Below are positions 13,923 to 17,638 of a stretch of 17,638 nt of DNA, piece by piece; the first letter of the stretch is position 1; each line of letters opens with the position of its first letter. Below the pieces are notes generated by a model that saw only the letters and a list, made by a program, of their open reading frames with translations, ran no database searches and was not told the origin of the DNA. A program made the translations under genes and the position numbers. The stretch covers positions 1-17,638 of the forward strand of contig DATEKK010000020.1 in NCBI GenBank assembly GCA_035277485.1, given 5' to 3'. The DNA is from JADGGM01 sp035277485. Lineage in GTDB: Bacteria; Gemmatimonadota; Gemmatimonadetes; Gemmatimonadales; Gemmatimonadaceae.

Positions 13923-15479
13923 TCACGTCGTTACGAGCGCGCCGTTCCCGCGCCACAGCACGTGCCGGTGCTGCCAGCTCCGGCGGGCGCGCGGGAAATC
14001 GGTGCGGTAATGGCCGCCGCGCGACTCTTCGCGCAGCAGCGCGGCCCGCGCGATGAGCCGCGCGGTATCCACCAGGTTGGCCTCTTCGGTAGCGCCTTCG
14101 GGTAACCGGCGCTCGATGTCGTCGAGGGTCGCGAGGCACGCGCGCAGCCCGTCGGCGGACCGCACGATGCCCGCGTGCTTCCACATCGTCTCGCGAATCA
14201 GGTTCGCCGCCACCTGCGCGGCGCCGCGATCGGTGAGCGGCGGCACGCGCCACTCGCGCGCCGGGGGGTTCGCGTCTAACGGAGACACGGTCTCCAGGTC
14301 GCGTGCGACCCGCTCGGCGAACACGAGCCCCTCGAGAAGCGAGTTGGACGCGAGGCGGTTGGCGCCGTGCACGCCTGTCCGCGCCACTTCGCCGCACGCG
14401 TACAGCCGGCGCAGCGTCGAGCGCCCCGCGAGATCGGTCACGATGCCGCCCATGGCGTAGTGCGCCGCCGGGCTTACGGGAATCGGCTCGACGCGCGGGT
14501 CGACGCCGCGCGCCATGCACAGCGCGAAGATGCCGGGGAACCGTTGGGCGAACGCGGCGCCTAACGCAGTGGCGTCGAGCCTCACGCCGCCCGTGGCCTG
14601 CTGCTCCCGGAACACCTCGCGCGCCACGACGTCGCGCGGCGCGAGCTCGGCATCCGGATGACGGCCCGGCATGAACCGCTCGCCTGACGCATTGATCAGG
14701 ATCGCGCCCTCGCCGCGAACCGCCTCCGAGATGAGCGCGAGCGGCGTCTCGGGTGTGTCCAGCGCCGTCGGATGGAACTGGACGAACTCCATGTCCTCGA
14801 GCTCGGCGCCGGCGCGGTAGGCGAGCGCGACCCCATCCCCGGTCGCGACGGCCGGATTCGTCGTGTAGCGATACACCTGGCCGCACCCGCCCGTGGCGAG
14901 CACCGTCGCGTCGGCGTGAATCTCGAGCGGCACACCGGCGTGGCTCGCGCGCACACCGAAACAGATCCCGTCTTCGACCACCAGCTCGAGGGCCCGCGTT
15001 CGCTCGAGCACGCGCACGCTCTCGGTTGCCCGCACCCGCTCGACGAGCGCACGCACCACCTCGGCGCCCGTCTGGTCGCCATGCGCGTGGACGATGCGCC
15101 GCTCCGAGTGCGCGGCCTCCTTGCCTAACAGAAACTCGCCGCGCGGATCGAGGTCGAAGTGTACGCCCGCCGACTTGAGCTCGCGCACGCGCGCCGGTCC
15201 CTCGTGCACCAGGACGTCCACTGCCGCGCGGTCGCACATCGCGGCGCCGGCGGCCAGGGTATCCTGTTGATGCAACTCCGGCGAATCACCCGCGCCGATC
15301 GCGGCGGCGATTCCGCCCTGCGCGTACGCAGTCGCACTGTCGAAGAGCGACCGCTTGGTGAGGAGCACCACGTCACCCGACAACGACGCGCGCCACGCCG
15401 TGTGCAATCCGGCAACGCCGCTGCCGATGACCAGATACCGGCACCGGAGTGCACGTCGTTCCGTCGTGTGACCGAGCAT
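13923..15479 (-). CDS. nadB: L-aspartate oxidase NadB
   Basis: This 518-aa flavoprotein oxidises L-aspartate to iminoaspartate, which NadA uses directly. The FAD-binding Rossmann motif is near the N-terminus (VIGSGVAGLHTAWRA), followed by the flavin-loop SATAYAQGGIAAAIG, RRIVHAHGDQTG, and VLATGGCGQVYRYTTNP. Substrate-site elements are FVQFHPTAL, GERFMPGRHP with PRDVVAREV, and SPAAHYAMGGI. A C-terminal flavin segment, GEVARTGVHGANRLASNSLL, precedes the helical domain. The size is normal for the family. It heads the nadB-nadA-nadC operon. ATG 15479-15477 is chosen because the fold begins about 15 residues later. No Shine-Dalgarno precedes it; instead a 10-bp hairpin ends a few bases upstream. 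Two motif words (14559, 15123) encode Leu-Gly. Confidence 0.97.
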   Translation of the reverse strand: MLGHTTERRALRCRYLVIGSGVAGLHTAWRASLSGDVVLLTKRSLFDSATAYAQGGIAAAIGAGDSPELHQQDTLAAGAAMCDRAAVDVLVHEGPARVRELKSAGVHFDLDPRGEFLLGKEAAHSERRIVHAHGDQTGAEVVRALVERVRATESVRVLERTRALELVVEDGICFGVRASHAGVPLEIHADATVLATGGCGQVYRYTTNPAVATGDGVALAYRAGAELEDMEFVQFHPTALDTPETPLALISEAVRGEGAILINASGERFMPGRHPDAELAPRDVVAREVFREQQATGGVRLDATALGAAFAQRFPGIFALCMARGVDPRVEPIPVSPAAHYAMGGIVTDLAGRSTLRRLYACGEVARTGVHGANRLASNSLLEGLVFAERVARDLETVSPLDANPPAREWRVPPLTDRGAAQVAANLIRETMWKHAGIVRSADGLRACLATLDDIERRLPEGATEEANLVDTARLIARAALLREESRGGHYRTDFPRARRSWQHRHVLWRGNGALVTT

Positions 15480-15655
15480 ATGCGACCGATCGGGACTTGA
15501 GACGTCCCGTCGGATCTATGTGTTCGGGTTGGTCGGACGGAGCGTTGCGGCGGGTAGGTTCATCTGATCTCCCATTGGTAATGAGTGGAACCGAGCTGGG
15601 GGGCCGGTTGGGAAACGCCTTGGTTCCGCGGTGCGGAACCCTCCCAGCGTGGTGA
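15480..15655 (-). promoter_or_regulatory. Structured 5' leader of the nadBAC operon
   Basis: The minus strand upstream of nadB holds several inverted repeats. (a) An outer stem joins 15641-15648 to 15595-15602, about 8 pairs with one mismatch. (b) Inside it a perfect 8-bp hairpin, GGTTCCGC-3 nt-GCGGAACC, lies at 15622-15640. (c) A small CATT-ACC-AATG stem lies near 15571-15581. (d) A 10-bp stem with one bulged base, 15486-15496 with 15504-15513 and a 7-nt loop, ends 6 nt before the nadB ATG. A possible -10 (TATATT, 15661-15656) would start the message near 15649, but no -35 fits. This could be a cis-acting control of NAD synthesis or a repressor site. It matches no riboswitch consensus I can recall. 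Confidence 0.4.
15516..15563 (-). CDS. Possible 15-codon leader ORF upstream of nadB
   Basis: GGGAG lies 5 nt before ATG 15563-15561, which opens MNLPAATLRPTNPNT followed by TAG (15518-15516). The stop sits 2 nt before the hairpin that precedes nadB, and 36 nt before the nadB start. A ribosome ending here would touch that hairpin, as in leader-peptide control, or could reinitiate on nadB, which has no Shine-Dalgarno of its own. The ORF is very short, so chance is a real alternative. Confidence 0.3.
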   Translation of the reverse strand: MNLPAATLRPTNPNT

Positions 15656-15673
15656 AATATAGTGCAATTGCTC

Positions 15674-15844
15674 GGGAAGCGGCGCCTTCGGCACCTTGGG
15701 GAAGCGCTTCGCTTGGGGAATCGCCGGCTGGCGCCGCCTTGGGGAATGGGCCTGACCGGAACGGCGACTATTCCCGAAGGCGGCGTTCGCCGCCGGTTCC
15801 CCAAGCGAAGCGTTTCCCGAAGGCGCCGCCAGGCGCCGCTTCCC
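15674..15844. repeat. Long imperfect hairpin repeat, copy B
   Basis: A 171-bp imperfect inverted repeat fills much of the divergent nadB/moxR gap. The left arm 15674-15747 pairs with the right arm 15770-15844 around a loop of about 22 bp. Shared blocks include GGGAAGCGGCGCC at the outer ends, CGCTTCGCTTGGGGAA in the middle and GCCGCCTT(G/C)GGGAAT next to the loop. The right arm contains a smaller perfect hairpin, GGCGGCG-TT-CGCCGCC. The sequence from 15768 onward aligns with copy A (1068-1144), including a hairpin at the same place with different loop bases. It is open to translation in several frames but yields only arginine/glycine/proline runs. Confidence 0.8.
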
Positions 15845-15849
15845 TCTTC

Positions 15850-15855
15850 TATAGT
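15850..15855 (+). promoter_or_regulatory. Candidate -10 box (TATAGT) for moxR
   Basis: TATAGT follows the right end of hairpin copy B and ends exactly 6 bp before the moxR ATG at 15862. A transcript from it would start at the ATG itself, that is, leaderless. No Shine-Dalgarno or -35 is visible. The same 6-bp spacing is seen before the MFS gene. Confidence 0.4.
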
Positions 15856-15861
15856 TCTCTC

Positions 15862-16865
15862 ATGGCACTCGACATCCGCACCACCACCGACCTCGAGGCA
15901 CTCAACGCGCGCGTGCGCAGCGAAAGTTCCTTCGTCGACGACATGCGGGCCGAGCTCGGCGGCGTCGTGATCGGCCAACGCGCGATGCTCGATCGGCTGC
16001 TCGTTGGGCTGTTGGCCGACGGACATGTGCTGCTCGAGGGCGTACCCGGGCTCGCGAAGACGTTAGCCGTGCGCGCGCTCGCCGCGTCGATCGACGCGTC
16101 GTTCCGTCGCGTGCAGTTCACACCGGACCTGCTGCCGGCCGATCTCGTCGGCACGATGGTGTATGACCAACGGACCGGTGGGTTCACGGTGCAGCAAGGC
16201 CCGATCTTCGCCAACATCATCCTCGCCGACGAGATCAACCGCGCACCCGCGAAAGTGCAGAGTGCGCTGCTCGAGGCAATGCAGGAAAAGCAGGTCACGA
16301 TCGGCGGCGTCACGTATCCGCTCGAGGAACCGTTTCTCGTGCTCGCCACGCAGAATCCGATCGAGCAGGAAGGCACCTATCCGCTGCCCGAGGCACAGGT
16401 CGACCGGTTCATGATGAAACTGCTCGTCACCTACCCGGCGCGCGACGAAGAGGGCGCGATGCTCGATCGGATGACCGGCGGCGCCGCACTCGTCGTGCGA
16501 CCCGTCGTCGACGCCGAGCGCATCCTCGCCGCGCGCCGCATGGTGGACGAGATCTATCTCGATCCGCGTGCGCGCGAGTACGCGCTCGACCTGGTGCGCG
16601 CGACGCGCGACCCGGCCGCCGCCGGTCTGCCTGCGTTAGCACCGTTAGTCGCGTACGGAGCGAGTCCACGCGCGGCCATCGCGCTGGTGCGCGCGGCCAA
16701 GGCGCAGGCCTTTCTCGACGGACGCGGTTACGTCGCGCCGTCGGACTTGAAGACGCTCGCGCACGACGTGCTGCGCCACCGCGTGATCCTCACCTACGAG
16801 GCGGACGCCGAGAGCGTGACGGCCGACCAAGTGCTCGACCGCATCCTCGACGCCCTGCGCGTGCC

Positions 16866-16869
<4 letters not shown>
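15862..16869 (+). CDS. MoxR-type AAA+ ATPase
   Basis: This 335-aa cytoplasmic ATPase of the MoxR branch is thought to act as a chaperone for proteins with von Willebrand A domains. The pattern is textbook: GGVVIGQRAMLDRLLVGLLADGHVLLEG leading into Walker A GVPGLAKT (60-67), RVQFTPDLLPADLVGT, and QQGPIFANIILADEINRAPAKVQSA with Walker B DE at 123-124. Sensor 1 follows in VLATQNPIEQEGTYPLPEAQ, then the arginine-finger segment VDRFMMK. The C-terminal lid holds YGASPRAAIALVRAAKAQA. The frame is open back to 15631, but that part is hairpin repeat, so ATG 15862 is the start. The stop overlaps the DUF58 start. No perfect GTTAGGC occurs here, but three GTTAG near-matches do. Confidence 0.95.

Positions 16870-17638
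<769 letters not shown>

Noticed and set aside
13897..15237. 446-codon minus-strand ORF within nadB
   Set aside because: It is out of frame with NadB, which carries all the expected motifs; the composition is almost only Arg, Gly and Ala.
15480..15655. Known NAD+-I riboswitch (nadA motif)
   Set aside because: Stems are present, but I cannot match the conserved loops of that class, so I report only an unclassified structured leader.
1023..15844. CRISPR array or insertion sequence
   Set aside because: The repeats are hairpins without regular spacers. No Cas gene, transposase or target-site duplication is seen.
15631..15861. In-frame N-terminal extension of the MoxR ORF
   Set aside because: It is translated hairpin repeat with low-complexity Arg/Pro/Gly/Ala content. 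The family fold begins after ATG 15862.

Overview
This is a 17.6 kb piece of a GC-rich (roughly two thirds G+C) bacterial chromosome. It carries metabolic, transport and regulatory genes, with no RNA genes, no CRISPR array and no recognisable insertion sequence. Codon use, the gene families and the GC-rich intergenic hairpins would fit Gemmatimonadota. That placement is an inference from general style, not from a marker gene.

Layout, left to right. (1) An ECF sigma factor and the start of a FecR-like anti-sigma gene lie on the minus strand (1-833). A 454-bp divergent gap follows, holding a candidate sigma promoter and a long imperfect hairpin (copy A). (2) A plus-strand cluster holds a stand-alone UBP-type zinc finger, a charged 130-aa protein and an ABC-like ATPase (1288-2855). 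(3) A minus-strand VOC-fold protein overlaps the end of the ATPase gene. (4) An MFS exporter is followed by a tight operon of M20D amidohydrolase, DUF3311 membrane protein and sodium:solute symporter, whose junctions are GTGA overlaps. (5) A minus-strand Uma2 nuclease tail-overlaps the symporter. A 750-aa beta-helix protein resembling a phage tailspike follows, with no other phage gene nearby. (6) NhaA antiporter. (7) The nadB-nadA-nadC operon for de novo NAD synthesis (aspartate to nicotinate mononucleotide) is read leftwards, with a structured leader that contains a possible 15-codon leader ORF and a hairpin directly before nadB. (8) A second long hairpin (copy B) sits in the divergent nadB/moxR gap. 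A MoxR ATPase and a DUF58 protein follow, the start of a typical MoxR/DUF58 cluster that runs off the window.

The most striking signal is not a gene. The heptamer GTTAGGC occurs 29 times on the two strands, 23 times as CGTTAGGC, against about two expected from base composition. It lies in nearly every gene, mostly in sense orientation as a TTA-GGC (Leu-Gly) codon pair. It also occurs in other frames, antisense, between genes and as the stop codon of two genes. It therefore looks like a selected DNA word, of the kind represented by uptake signals, Chi sites or other genome-wide motifs, rather than a protein feature.
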